Source: Ptychodera flava (Eukaryota; Hemichordata; Enteropneusta; Ptychoderidae). Taken from it: a stretch of 64,000 bases of DNA. The stretch is from positions 30,084,388-30,148,387 of the forward strand of contig NC_091928.1 of NCBI RefSeq assembly GCF_041260155.1, given 5' to 3'. A model generated the notes under the pieces. That model did not search any database. It saw only the letters and a list, made by a program, of their open reading frames with translations, and had not been told where the DNA came from. A program made the position numbers and the translations under genes. The first letter of the stretch is position 1, and every line of letters starts with the position of its first letter. Below are positions 42,401-51,477 of this stretch, one piece after another.

Positions 42401-44340
42401 TATAACAATACAACATGAGCGTGTGGTGTGTTATAAAACACCTATAGCCTGGTCTTTATTCGGGCTATAGCGCTCGTCTATTACCCCTCGTGGCCGTGTG
42501 TTACCAGAAACACATCGCTATACCCCTCGGCCTATGGCCTCGGGGAATAGCGATGTGTTTCTGGTAACACACGGCCCCTCGGGGTAAATAGACGGGCGCT
42601 ATAGCCCTCATGACCAGGCAATAGGTGTTTAATATTCCACTCTAAACAGAAAGCCAAACCCCTATCATGTGACCCTTTCACCACCATGGTTTAGCCCACT
42701 ACCCATTGTTGTCAATGGTCATTGTGGAACTTTTCACTGAGAATAGGGGTGAACTGGGTAAGCTTAGTTTTGGCTTTCCTATTATGGATCTTTCTTCCCC
42801 TCTGCTGAAATAGGAATGATGAGATGACTGTAGGAATTCTGGTAGGATTGTAAACGCATAACCTAGGTGCTAGGTTCCTTACAACTCAGCCATGTCCCGT
42901 CCCTCTGTTAAACTTAACTATGCCAAGCAAACACATCCATGAATACATTTATTCATGTGTTAAAGTGAATGACTGAATTACATCCATTCACACACAAATG
43001 GGGCGCACTACACTTCTGTCAGTATTGACCTTGAAATGAACACATTTACATTTGGTTTGATTGTTGTTTTGTTTTTAGTTCACCAGGGTCAAGATGACGT
43101 TGTGATTTCATACAACACAAGATGATTTGGTGATGAAGTTACACAGACTGACATTTAATTTCTCATTCCTCTTTTCCAAATTTCAAAGCCAAGGTACAGG
43201 CCCTTACATGAGTGCACCCTAACATTTGGATAAGTGCTAAAATAGGTTTCCTAGGGGGCTTTGGATATGGCTAGTCGATACAAATCATGGAGAACTGTTC
43301 ATGTTGATAAATGAATTAACTTCAAGACAGAATTTCAATTTCAACAATAGCAATGAATCTGATAGATAGATATATAGGTCACCTTGACAAACTGCTTCAG
43401 TAGAACGTGCCACAAGGTATAAACCAGAAGTGTTGTTAGCCCTCTGAGTGTGCTTACCATAATTTTTCCCTTCAAAATTTCAGTTCAACATTTTGTAAAT
43501 TGTTATGCATTTTTCTGTACATTTTTGTAGTTTTTGACTGAAATGACATGATATCCTATTGGCTTCAATATTCAATGATTCAATGATTCAATTTTATATC
43601 ATAGTTCATGAAAAAAATGTGAAAAAAATTGTTTGGGCTTTATTTTACAATACAAAGGTGACAAAAATTGACTTAGGCACTCAAAGGATTAATATACGGA
43701 ACAAAAGTATAGAAAACACTTTGTGAGAGTTACAATTGCTGTGGCTGTTAGCAAGCTACAGTTTCTATCATATCATAGACGGCACATAATTGATATGGTT
43801 GTCACCACAAATTTTACACAGATGAAGAATGTAGCTGTATAGAATCAGGAAGCCATGATCTTTATCGATAAAATGTTTTCCAGATGAGAGTGTACCACAA
43901 CGTTTGTTGGCAGTTATGAACGCACTGCTGATAAACAGGAGCTTCAAGGTCAAGATCAGCGACACTTTCCAAAACTCAAGAAGTCCATGCGAAAATGAAA
44001 GCTAGCTGGAGAAAAAATGCCACCACTTTGTCCAATTTTGATGATACTATATAAAATACACTTCTTTTTATTGGAATTTCACAGATGTCATCACAGGACT
44101 GTTTGAAATACGTACCGTACTTCCCCCTGTGGTGATATTTTATAATTGGGCTTCCTTCTTTGGCTTCACCCTACAGTTCATTGATTTCTACATACTACAT
44201 TCTCATCAGCCGTCTTCAAAAGTATGGCAGAATTGATCTACAAAAGGGGATATAGTTGATGAAGGGGTAAAAAGTTTGTGAATTCACACCGTACCTTGTT
44301 CCTCATGAGGAGGGTCATCTTGTGGCCCACCTTCTGCCAT
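36367..44340 (-). CDS. BAX: BAX-like apoptosis effector (Bcl-2 family), complete
   Basis: Five coding exons: 44340-44295, 40738-40495, 39810-39675, 37041-36925, 36474-36367. All have GT-AG borders and consistent phases, giving 216 aa (human BAX has 192). BH3 is residues 82-90 (LRVIADEMD, followed by ELQR at 94-97). BH1 is 121-136 (DGIINWGRIVALFYFA). BH2 is 176-193 (RGGW, EYLGSPTW). A C-terminal hydrophobic anchor spans 195-211, then Arg/Lys. NWGRIVALFYFA and the GSPTWQ region point to BAX rather than BAK or BOK. The family permeabilises the mitochondrial outer membrane in apoptosis after BH3 activation. Oddity: Ala86 replaces the almost invariant BH3 core Gly. The start codon follows a 3-base leader behind an acceptor, so a non-coding exon precedes it. 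Confidence 0.95.
36925..37041 (-). CDS. BAX: BAX-like coding exon 4 (helices 6-8)
   Basis: A 117-nt phase 0-0 exon encoding residues 143-181 (YLPDWVRRLIKEIVKFLVEV, ending ISRGGW). Acceptor CTCTTCCAG, donor GTAAGT. The exon break directly after GGW sits inside BH2. Confidence 0.93.
37240..38712 (+). repeat. 226-bp tandem array with six DR1 motifs, in BAX intron 3
   Basis: About six and a half copies. AGGTCAAAGGTCA starts at 37445, 37671, 37897, 38123, 38349 and 38575, exactly 226 bp apart each time. A third half-site GAGGTCAC follows 4-5 bp later in most copies. The array ends with CGGACATGACCCCATCTATA and a short hairpin GGACTTCGTCCGTAGGGACT. Confidence 0.92.
38713..39125 (+). repeat. Second repeat end with 26-27-bp tandem units
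   Basis: Four copies of TTATACATGGGAGTCTATGG (plus ACTGCC) at about 38781-38878, then ACGGACGCACGCACGGACGG repeats, then CGGACATGACCAAACCTATA and the hairpin AGTCCCCGGACGGTGTCCGT. The same terminal module closes the array at 38712. Confidence 0.8.
39400..39658. mobile_element. TTAA MITE family 2, partial copy
   Basis: GCTTGTCAACACAGC, GTGAATTCTAGAATTTAC and the end TACTAGCCCTTTAA match the family at 31923. The left end is lost. Confidence 0.55.
39675..39810 (-). CDS. BAX: BAX-like coding exon 3 (BH1, helix 5)
   Basis: Encodes residues 98-142, including VARVIFDDGIINWGRIVALF, the BH1 motif and the pore-forming helix 5 of the family. Donor GTAAGC, phase 0. Confidence 0.94.
40140..40480. mobile_element. 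Palindromic MITE, family 3, copy in BAX intron 2
   Basis: Inner inverted pairs: CCATGGTATATTCG/CGTGATATACCATGG, and a larger dyad TATACCACTCGATTTTGACA ... GTCAAAATCTTGTGGTATAC with a central TATGCACTGGCTATCGCTCG. A near copy is at 50221-50540, and related text flanks the transposon at 2720-4978. Confidence 0.75.
40495..40738 (-). CDS. BAX: BAX-like coding exon 2 (helix 1, BH3)
   Basis: Encodes residues 16-97: helix 1 (IGAQARRLLVDFIVERFNRD), a long acidic loop, and BH3 (VGATLRVIADEMDQDYELQ). The donor GTAGAA splits the Arg97 codon in phase 2. Confidence 0.92.
40739..42433. other. BAX intron 1, left part
   Basis: 41270-41740 holds a diverged TTAA family 2 copy (CAGCTTGTCAACTCAGCCTG, AATTCTGGTCTGGACCAGAA). 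41930-42180 is CpG-richer, with TGACGTCA and GTCACGTGAC motifs that could bind CREB/ATF and E-box factors. The rest is plain. Confidence 0.4.
42434..42631. repeat. 198-bp long palindrome
   Basis: The arms AAACACCTATAGCCTGGTC and GACCAGGCAATAGGTGTTT close on TATAGC/GCTATA, CGTGTGTTACCAGAAACACA and TGTGTTTCTGGTAACACACG, then CCCCTCGG/CCTCGGGG at the centre. A strong cruciform or foldback element in BAX intron 1. Confidence 0.85.
42632..44294. other. BAX intron 1, right part
   Basis: AT-rich, with no repeat that I can assign and no exon. Short open frames only. Confidence 0.4.
44295..44340 (-). CDS. BAX: BAX-like coding exon 1
   Basis: ATG at 44340 opens MAEGGPQDDPPHEEQ. The donor is GTACGG, phase 1. 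The acceptor CTTACAG ends at 44344, with ATA between it and the ATG. The N-terminus is acidic and flexible, as in other BAX proteins before helix 1. Confidence 0.85.
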
Positions 44341-44440
44341 TATCTGTAAGAGGATAACAGAAAGTCAATGTAAGATGTTGATAATGTATTAATTGTACAT
44401 GATTGGTGAAATAAACAGAAAGGTTTGGACAAAATTAGAG

Positions 44441-44444
<4 letters not shown>

Positions 44445-44493
<49 letters not shown>

Positions 44494-44512
44494 ACACACA
44501 CACACACACATA
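44445..44512. repeat. (TC)n(CA)n microsatellite
   Basis: TC repeats at 44445-44490, followed by CA repeats at 44493-44511, in the intron before the BAX start exon. It creates a false Arg-Glu repeat frame. Confidence 0.92.
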
Positions 44513-45187
44513 CATATAAACACATACACTGTCACACACATTCACATCACCTTCCTACAAGCTAAGTTGAATGATCATCTGACTATGTTGGCAGTAGCAA
44601 CACACAGCACTGCAGAGCTACACGCTTGCTATGGATGGAGGTTATCCCCATGCTGTAGTACAGTAACTTGAGGGTTTTGCTGGTGGTTGTGGGTTGGAAA
44701 CCATGGCAAAACTTCGAACTACTGTACTGCTGGTTTTGCCGTCCGAACCACATACCCAGGCAAAAAAACCTCGAGTTACAGCACTGCGGGCTACATGCGC
44801 GGCTGTGAGACTGACAATACGCGGGTCAAGCGCAGAAAGAATGAGTTTCTCTATTCATGGATGTAATTTGTAAAAAATAGACTACTCCATCGCGCCTGTG
44901 AGTCAGGCAACAATCGATTCTCCATATGGTCTACAGGCAAAGACAAGTTCCTGGTCACTGGAGTGTAGTACAGGTAGACTGAGAAGCGGATTTTAATATC
45001 AAAATTATGGCTATCTATGAAAAAACCGGCACTGCGAATGGAATATCAAGATAATCGTTTTCCTCACGACGGAGTCACGGTAGTGAAAGTGCTGAATTGG
45101 GTGTCGTACAAAGAAACTGCACTTCGAATAAATTGTGATTCGATCGTCGCTTTATCTCGGCCGTTCTTCAGGTTAGTCAGTACTTAC

Positions 45188-45310
45188 CAGTAACCCAAGA
45201 TACGTTTGCTTACGACAGCCGACATTAACAATGTCATAAATTCATGAAATTTCGCGGAATCGGGCGGTGGAGTCCGGAGATGCAGTCGGCTTGGTTTTCC
45301 GGTACGGTTG
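45188..45310 (-). promoter_or_regulatory. Probable BAX 5' UTR exon and promoter region
   Basis: A minus-strand donor GTAAGTACTGAC follows exon base 45188 (GGTTACTG). Upstream (plus 45190-45310) is richer in CpG and GC than its surroundings (CGCGGAATCGGGCGG). The ATG-bearing exon begins with an acceptor and only three leader bases, so a non-coding first exon must lie here or nearby. The outer limit is a guess. Confidence 0.45.
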
Positions 45311-45479
45311 ACTAACCCAGTTCAAAGGTCATACACAGCGCCCTCTTGCATTGTGTTGAGTACTTTTGAATCGCTTCTTCCTCGATACCTCCGATCCACA
45401 GTCCCCTGTGCTCTAAAATTCCGCCCTGTGCCTATGCGCCCAATAGGCCTAAAAGGGGCACAGGTAGTGAAGTAAACCC

Positions 45480-45670
45480 ATAGGGAACGCAGAAATCTGG
45501 TTGTTGTTGTTGTTGTTGTTGTCTGTATTGTTATTAGTGTCGTGTTGTTGTTGTTGTTGTGTTGTTGTTGTTGTTATTGTTGTTGACCAATAAAATTCAA
45601 CGAAGATAACTTTTGTGTTGTGGTTCGTGTTTCAAACGTAATGTAGATGTCATAAGAAACGCTACAAGGA
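45480..45670 (+). repeat. (GTT)n-rich duplicated segment, copy 1
   Basis: GCAGAAATCTGGTTGTTGTT, many GTT units, then CCAATAAAATTC and ATGTAGATGTCATAAGAAA. The same order occurs at 49555-49720. Confidence 0.75.
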
Positions 45671-45692
45671 CACTATCATTCTATATGACCCG

Positions 45693-45757
45693 ATGTTACT
45701 CTATGCCAACGTACACTCTCTTCATGAAAAGAGTTTACGTTGGCATTGAAGTTATGA
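45693..45757. repeat. Short inverted repeat
   Basis: ATGCCAACGTACACTCTCTT and GAGTTTACGTTGGCAT pair around TCATGAAA. Confidence 0.7.
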
Positions 45758-46209
45758 TGGTGACTATATATTTCCCTTTCGTAGCGACATTTTTAACCAA
45801 AGATCCTTTCACAAAGTTACAAATTAAAGCCCCGTTACAGCTGTATCTTTTACCAACCAAAACATTCCATCCAATCTTAGATGTTGTGGATTTCCGTTAT
45901 CAAGCCACAACGAGTCTCTGGAAATATCATTGTTTCAATTCTTGGTGACGGGTTTGTTCGATTATTTAAATTCAGACGCTCATATTTGAGTCACAACTCG
46001 AAACGTATATAATTGTTGTATCCTAAGCTGTGCGTTTATCGCCAATGTGTGAAAAACGCTCTGTGGTTTTTTCTGTGGTTCTGACTTCGGTTAGCATGTT
46101 TAAATCAATGTTTAAATTAATTGCATTTTATTTCAAACCATCTTATCGGAAAACAAAATCAAGAAAGACACAACTTATGGGGCTTTAAACTTTGAAGGAT
46201 ATCTTGCAT

Positions 46210-46534
46210 TCAATAAAGCATGCGCCTCAGAAGTGTAAGAGTTGAATGTTAGCTCAAACTCCTAAATAAAACTTGTAACCATTCTATTACCAAATCAAAA
46301 ATAAAAACAAAAACAAAACAAGTGGTCGCCGTGCAAAGATTGTACTAAAAAGTTTGAAATTCAAAATGGCCGCCATCCCTGTGTTAGTTCTATGGAAAAA
46401 ATAAAATTTGTCGATAAACTAAGACACTAAAAATATTTCTTTCCCCAAGAGTTTAAAATGAGCTCCAACAAGTCGTAGATCGAGTAAAAATTAAAGTTTT
46501 AAAAATTGAGAGTCCGATGTGAATTTGTTTTAAA
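46210..46534. mobile_element. TTAA MITE family 1, reverse copy b
   Basis: The inverse of the family: TGCGCCTCAGAAGTGTAAGA, AATTCAAAATGGCCGCCATC, and the end TTGAGAGTCCGATGTG. Confidence 0.65.
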
Positions 46535-47680
46535 AAGTACTCCTTTAAAATTGCTTTACTGTAAATGAAGCGAACTTCTTTCATTGGCTTGTGTTGCAGG
46601 ACATCGACTTCGAGTGTTTGTCGGCGATTTCCAGACTCGAAAAGACAAACTCTTCTGTCTGACACGAGATTTCACTTTTAAAAACAATTTGCTTATGGCC
46701 AAGAAACAAAACGCGAGCTGTAAAAAATAAGAGTATAACCATAGGGGGTTGCAGGAATGTCGGTCTCCAGTGTAGGGGTATCTTGGTTTCAGCCCAGGTC
46801 TCTCTTGCTTTGGTTTATTTTATGTGTTTTACTATGACATATATTGCTAATAAAGATTTAAACTACCAACCCTTGGTTTCTCGGTCTCATCTTAGCACTG
46901 GTTTTGTTATGAATTCTTTTTCTGCTTCGGCTGCCTAGTGTAGCTGTCATTTGACAATCTTAAGCGAAGTTTTATCACTCTGTAGTGTCTATTATCTAAT
47001 GCGTTTGATTGACAAATGCGTCAAAGTAAGCAAGGGTAAGTTACTAATCTGTGGACGCTGTCACCAGATTATCGCCGTATTATAAGATTTTTTACGTCTA
47101 TGGCAGTCGAACGCATCAGATAATGAAGTCAACATAGTGATAAAACCACAGACAGTAGCAGCGAAACTGTCTATGATAAAACAGCGTAATTAAGATTATC
47201 ATAGGACTAATACATGATACAGTAAAGGAGAAAAAGTCGTTTTACGAAACAAGTGGTAAGATAACCCAAGACACCCAAGGTAGTATAGATCTGCATTTGG
47301 AATATCATCATCAAACGTATTGAAATAAACAATGGCAACAAGAAAACCGTACTGGGACGGACATTTTCGCTAGCCCCTGTGATCTGAGATAGTGGTTTAA
47401 GTGATGTTTACTTTGTTGCCTGTTTGAAACGCAGTACACTTTGTTTTATTGTAAGTAGTGTGTAATACTGCGATTAAAAACTTTACTATCTTGTCACCAA
47501 TTTTCCCCATAGAGGGCACAGTAACACTACTTCTGAGCACTGGCAACTTTCATAATAATAACAGACTTGCCCCGGCAAAGTCTGTGGGCATAAAAATATC
47601 AAAACAGGATATAAATTGAAGGAATAAACTTCAGCAGACTGTCACGCTACGTGGTAGGCTCTTGCGTACATTGTGGGATG
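46535..47680. other. No recognised feature
   Basis: Intergenic DNA between BAX and the PPSY gene. No exon, RNA gene or repeat is recognised. Confidence 0.35.
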
Positions 47681-47842
47681 AATCACAGGCGTTTGTGGAC
47701 CGGGTAGTTTGTAAAAGTGTAGTTTATGCTGTGAGTTTAGTGCTACGTTCCGACGTAGCCTAATGCTACATATCAGTACGTCGGAACATAGCATAAACTA
47801 CACTTTTACAAACTACCTAGATCACATAACGCCTGTGAGATG
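47681..47842. repeat. Imperfect 160-bp palindrome
   Basis: Arms GTAGTTTGTAAAAGTGTAGT (47704) and ACTACACTTTTACAAACTAC (to 47816). An inner pair GTTCCGACGTA/TACGTCGGAAC and an outer pair CACAGGCG/CGCCTGTG extend it. Confidence 0.8.
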
Positions 47843-48546
47843 AATGCCTTGGCTTGGACAGCCCGTGACTATGGTGCCACGATAAGCCTGGCGACTGGGG
47901 GCCAGTCTATGAGAACTTTGAAATATGGTTGTTGTTGTCCTTGTTTATGTTGCTATTTGCTAATATAATAAAAGTACGCTGATGTTTTGATGTCATTGTT
48001 TCAATCATATTCACAGAGTTGCAATATGACACCATTATAATGGGGCTGCAATGGCTAAAAGTAGCAGGCAATTATTGAGCACAGTGCCAAACGCTACTCT
48101 CAGTTTCTTCAGGTATTATATAAAGGAATATAACGGTCGGCATTCAATATCTGCCAGGTATAATCAACCTCCTCCTACCCAGCTATAGTCACAAGCACGT
48201 GTGATAAATATATCTACCATACATATGGGTATTCATAAAACATTGGCCACACGTCATGTCCATAGGCAACATCATCATTATTGTCACCATCGTCACCATC
48301 ATCGCCACCTTCCCATCCTTCTCCATCTCATCATCATAGCGATGCATCAAACTTACAACCCTCGTGACCACCGCCACCAAAGCAATTACCAATCAACCTA
48401 ATTAATTCGACATTTCTGCAAATGTTGAAGAGTTTTGGTACTTCAACTTTATATTCATTTTGATAAAAGTCCACACTGTTGTTCATGTCACGATTGCATT
48501 TTTAAAACTTTGTGACAGGACGGAGCTCACCGATTTTTAGTGCAAT
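47843..48546. other. No recognised feature apart from a CATCAC-rich patch
   Basis: 48265-48345 is a low-complexity CATCATCACC/CATCGTCACC stretch. The rest is plain. Confidence 0.4.
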
Positions 48547-48899
48547 TTAAGGTAGAACGCGCCTCGGGGAAACATATTCGCACTCTCAAACTTACAATAC
48601 TTTTATGATATACCACTAGTGGGGGTTCATTTTAAAGCTCTTGGTGTAAGAAAACTTTTTACCGGCGTAGTTTTTCGAATTCGAAAATTTTATTTTTCTC
48701 CATTGAGTTAACACAGGGATGGCGGCCATTTTGAATTTTAAATAAAATCTCAGGTTATTGGTTTTTCTCCAGTACCAAAATTTGCACGGTGATCCCTGAT
48801 TTTTATTCTTAATTTTGAAAGAGAATGATTGAAAGATTACTCAAGGAAAGTTTGAGCAAAAGTTTAAGTCTTTCACTTTCCAGGCGCATACTACATTAA
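48547..48899. mobile_element. TTAA MITE family 1, copy c
   Basis: From TTAAGGTAGAACGCGCCTCG to GGCGCATACTACATTAA, with the GATGGCGGCCATTTTGAATT core. The best-preserved copy, 353 bp. Confidence 0.85.
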
Positions 48900-48905
48900 G
48901 TCAAA

Positions 48906-49046
48906 CCACAGTCACGTGTGATCTATTCCGCTCTCGGACTATGCGCCCATAGACGTGTGTACATATGCCTGGGTTTTTCTCAGGCATATGTACACACGTC
49001 TATGGGCGCACAGTCCGAGAGCGGAATAGATCACACGTGACTGTGG
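48906..49046. mobile_element. Near-perfect 141-bp foldback with TCAAA duplication
   Basis: Arms of about 65 bp, CCACAGTCACGTGTGATCTA ... TAGATCACACGTGACTGTGG, join at a loop of about 9 bases (GGTTTTTCT). They differ at one or two positions. TCAAA stands on both sides (48901-48905 and 49047-49051). Confidence 0.9.
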
Positions 49047-49051
49047 TCAAA

Positions 49052-50086
49052 CTGGGGCCGAGGACTCGGATCAACACGTCACTTACGTGCAAACATCATA
49101 GATAGAGAATTAGTTCCTCCCAAATGTTGGCATTGCCGTTACTTTTTATGAAAAGAGCAACCTTTTGCCAGTCACTTTAATTACGTATACAGTACACAGA
49201 GAGACACATTTCCTGTTTTCAATCTTATTTCGTGATACGTACGCCTGTTACCTTTCGACCACTACACACGATACCACGGTCACTCCACGTGACCGAGACG
49301 ATACCTTTCACTACAGACCCCAGAAAACTCTAGAGTCTATGCTTTCACCTAGTGACCAAGAGGTCAAAAACTCACAAACAAAACCGTAAAATGATGATGA
49401 TATTGACGTTGCAGTGAGCATGTGAGAGGGTGTGTTTACAAATGTTGTCCTAGGGTGTAAGGGATGATACAATGTTTAAATTTTAATTACACACGATTAA
49501 TCCACTGGACGCTTCCAAATTTCATATAATGAGTCTTCACGAACATAAGCAAACAGGGCAGAGCACAGGAAACCTAGAAATCTGGTTGTTGTTGTTGTTT
49601 GTATTGTTTTATATGTTTATATTAGTCGAGTTGTTGTTCACCAATAAAATTCCGCCAACATACTGCAGTGTTGTTTTGTTCGAACATGTACATGTAGATG
49701 TCATAAGAAATACTACACGCACACGCACACACACAAATAAATACATATTTTTTATAAACGTATAGACATTTATTGATACAAAAACTTTATATAAACTAAA
49801 GCTACATTGTTAAATGTCACTATGTTACAATGTAAAAGTGTCCTTTATTCTACATGGAATGTCTAACATTCGTTCTAGAAGTTATCATAATCTTAAAAAC
49901 GCTGACACTACAGTGTATGTCAAACATTTGTTTGGAAACTTTTTGTTTTCTCTACAAATTCTCGTAAAACTTACACCCAAAGCTGGTCCAAAATTACGTT
50001 GAACTATTCAATTTGCAGCTGGTATTTTCTCACTACCTAGCATTTATAAACTATTTTTCTTCTTCCTTTTTGAGCTCCTAAATACA
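49052..50086 (+). repeat. Region with (GTT)n-rich duplicated segment, copy 2
   Basis: 49555-49720 repeats AGAAATCTGGTTGTTGTTG, CCAATAAAATTC and TGTAGATGTCATAAGAAA of copy 1 at 45480. The remainder shows nothing recognisable. Confidence 0.55.
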
Positions 50087-50670
50087 TTGAGGTCGAACGC
50101 ACCCCAGGGGCAGAAATGCAGACTTTCAAACTTTTACAATATTCTTTTGGCCTATACTTTTCCCTCGTAAAGATAACACAGTGATGGAGGACAGTATGAA
50201 TCTAAAATATCAGTAAATACTGGATATTATATCATACCACTATTGAATACAATCTGATTGGTCGAGACGCGAAAAGAACCGTGGTATATTGGCGATATAC
50301 CACGGCTGGCATGTGCGCGAGCTCTCAGTTTGAGCAAAAATCAATTTATGACGTTCCACACCAGATTTTCAATATACTGCTATGATATAATAGCAATAAA
50401 TCACACCCAGCGACGGTATACCAGGAGATTTTGACCAGTTCACTTCATGTATGCACTCGCTATCGCTCGTGCATATATGTCGTGAACTGGTCAAAATCTC
50501 TTGGTATACCATCGCTGGGTGTGCATTAATGCTTAACTATGTTTCTCTAGTAACAAAATTTACACAGTGACTATGGCCCCTAATTTCTATTTTTGATTTT
50601 GAAACACTGATAGAAAGTTTGCTTGAGAAAACTTTGAGCCAAAATCTTTCGTTTTAGTACTTCACTATAA
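50087..50670. mobile_element. TTAA MITE family 1, copy d, split by a palindromic MITE
   Basis: The left piece (GGTCGAACGCACCCCAGGGG) ends near 50220, and the right piece resumes at about 50541 (TTTCTCTAGTAACAAAATTT). Confidence 0.75.
50221..50540. mobile_element. Palindromic MITE, family 3, nested copy
   Basis: TCTGATTGGTCGAGACGCGA, CGTGGTATATTGGCGATATA and the dyad TATACCAGGAGATTTTGACC ... GGTCAAAATCTCTTGGTATA. Very close to 40140-40480. It is inserted in a family 1 MITE. Confidence 0.8.
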
Positions 50671-51245
50671 ACTGGAAATCAAGCAGCTATAATATTGTTA
50701 ATAACCTACTGGTGGCAAGTCAGACTTAACTTTTATAAGTTATTACACATTCTTTTAACATAATTCACAGCATATCTACTGGAAATCAGAAAATTTGCAC
50801 CACACTACTATTTCAGTAGCATTTTGTTACAAGCCTACAAAGTGTTGGTGCAAACAATATTATATAGACAACTACCACAGATGAATGCAAAGTAAAAAAC
50901 TTTCAGGGTTGGCATGCAAACCAAAATGAAGGACAGACTAACCAGACCAATAATTCTTCATGCCTTCAACTGCCATATGTATGCGGCATGCATGATAGCT
51001 AGATATTAATATATCAAAAGTATTCATCAATGAATGTACATGAAGGATAAGAAACAATATCATTAGATTAATTTTTCCTCTTAATGAATATATGAGGTAT
51101 AATTGCTTGAATCTATGGTCTTTCTTTAGCTTGTTCTCGGCAGAAAATCATTTTTTAAAAAGTCAACTTCATTGACAAAGGTATGGAAATAGCCCAATGA
51201 CTAGTCTATCACAATTTCACATTATGGTATCCACATGTAAAAAGT
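50671..51245. other. Downstream of the PPSY gene
   Basis: Contains the 3' UTR of the PPSY gene on the minus strand. No poly(A) signal was assigned with confidence. Confidence 0.35.
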
Positions 51246-51477
51246 CTAGTTCTCTCCTTCCCGATCAACAGCTGTGTCGTAACTGGGAGGAGGGGGGTCA
51301 GACTTCTCCGATTCCACAACAACTGATGATGGGGAATCGTCATCTTGTGGATTGGATTCTTGCGTAGACAACAATGGTGTCTCTGTAGGGTTTGAAGTAT
51401 CCTCTGCGGTTGAGGGCGCTGCAGGGACCACATCATTGTACTTCGGCGCTGGTTCCTGAGCTGCAGTTTCTTGTTCC
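51246..51477 (-). CDS. PPSY membrane protein exon 2 (cytosolic tail)
   Basis: The acceptor CTTCATGTTACAG completes the Arg104 codon. It encodes EQETAAQEPAPKYNDVVP through PPPPSYDTAVDREGEN, with stop TAG at 51246-51248. Confidence 0.88.

Noticed and set aside
44340-44525. Arg-Glu repeat protein
   Set aside because: A translation of the (TC)n/(CA)n microsatellite.
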